From Acetobacteraceae bacterium (lineage in GTDB: Bacteria; Pseudomonadota; Alphaproteobacteria; Zavarziniales; Zavarziniaceae): a stretch of DNA of 13,659 bases. Below the pieces are notes generated by a model. The model did no database searches. It worked only from the letters and a program-made list of their open reading frames with translations, and was not told where the DNA came from. The position numbers and the translations under genes are program-made. The DNA lies in assembly GCA_947379865.1 (NCBI GenBank), contig CANCOY010000098.1, positions 1 to 13,659 on the forward strand, given 5' to 3'. This document shows, one piece after another, positions 13,396 through 13,659 of this stretch (position 1 is the first letter of the stretch; each line of letters begins with the position of its first letter).

Positions 13396-13659
13396 TCAGC
13401 GCAAGCTGGCCCCGACGATGGCGGCAATCACGCGGCAGGGTTCGTCATGGGGATTGCGCCAGGCGTGCATGGTGCCGCTCTGGATTGCGGTATCCCCGGC
13501 CTTGAGGTCGAGGCGGACGCCATCGTCGAGTTCCAGCACACAGGCGCCCGAGATCACATAGAGCATGTCGATGGTCTCGGAGCGGTGCATGCCCGGCGCA
13601 TCGGCCTGCATGGTCTGGGCAAGGCTGGGGTTTGCGGCCTTGAGGGCGTCCGGGGAGGC
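13396..13659 (-). CDS. Cupin-domain protein (5' end missing)
   Basis: The frame is open to the right edge of the window; 87 residues are visible and the ATG at 13611 is internal, since coding sequence continues upstream of it. It is a small beta-barrel cupin: motif 1 reads HRSETIDMLYVISG with the metal-type His and Glu, followed by LELDDG, and motif 2 reads AGDTAIQSGTMHAWRN with His and Asn in place but Ser where Pro is common. It ends GASLR. Single-domain cupins of this shape are frequent beside SDR genes in alphaproteobacteria. They serve as dioxygenases, isomerases or ligand-binding proteins. Function here is not assignable. It converges on the SDR gene, so the two are not in one operon. 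Confidence 0.85.
   Translation of the reverse strand, partial: ASPDALKAANPSLAQTMQADAPGMHRSETIDMLYVISGACVLELDDGVRLDLKAGDTAIQSGTMHAWRNPHDEPCRVIAAIVGASLR

Noticed and set aside
13396..13611. Complete small cupin gene starting at ATG 13611
   Set aside because: The frame continues without a stop to the window edge, with plausible coding sequence upstream, and cupin families of this type are usually longer, so the gene is treated as partial.
1..13659. CRISPR arrays, tRNA or rRNA genes, insertion sequences, toxin-antitoxin pairs
   Set aside because: No regularly spaced repeats, no cloverleaf-like or rRNA-like stretches, and no transposase motifs or terminal repeats were seen on either strand.

Overview
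The window is GC-rich DNA, by eye about 65% G+C. Most genes carry purine-rich Shine-Dalgarno sites and several are joined by 4-bp ATGA overlaps. The gene content (a SqrR/BigR-type persulfide regulon, split YeeE/YedE halves, SDR and cupin genes, an Amt transporter) suggests an alphaproteobacterium; I cannot place it to order or genus. There are no RNA genes, insertion sequences or CRISPR arrays.

Region 1 (1-4793, + strand). The window opens inside a gene whose product looks like the end of an alpha/beta-hydrolase domain followed by a multi-pass membrane domain. Next comes an asparagine-synthetase-like enzyme with an intact PPi loop but no recognisable glutaminase nucleophile, then an acyl-CoA synthetase/ligase of the ANL family. 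A minimal 90-residue GNAT protein overlaps the ligase by 4 bp. Together they look like a small uncharacterised acyl/amide-forming pathway, closed by a weak hairpin at 4804-4828.

Region 2 (4870-7766, + strand). This is a compact sulfane-sulfur detoxification operon: a two-cysteine ArsR regulator (C33/C99, the spacing seen in SqrR and BigR), a TauE/SafE permease, two half-size YeeE/YedE-type membrane proteins, and an ETHE1-like persulfide dioxygenase of the metallo-beta-lactamase fold. The genes overlap or lie 12-18 bp apart. The promoter carries an 11-bp inverted repeat in the -35/-10 spacer, which suggests autoregulation. The likely logic: persulfide oxidises the regulator, repression is lifted, the dioxygenase turns persulfide into sulfite, and the membrane proteins move sulfite and other reduced sulfur species across the membrane.

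Region 3 (7780-10686, - strand). A classical SDR dehydrogenase lies downstream of a large right-handed beta-helix protein that resembles carbohydrate-active enzymes but shows no Sec signal peptide. A strong REP-like hairpin lies between them. The upstream leader of the beta-helix gene holds a nested hairpin with possible alternative pairings.

Region 4 (10687-11219). A gene-poor divergent intergenic region of 533 bp with a very AT-rich island (about 10870-10980) that contains a 13-bp inverted repeat.

Region 5 (11220-13659). An ammonium transporter (amt) without an adjacent glnK, a second SDR on the same strand, and the 3' part of a cupin gene facing it from the right edge.
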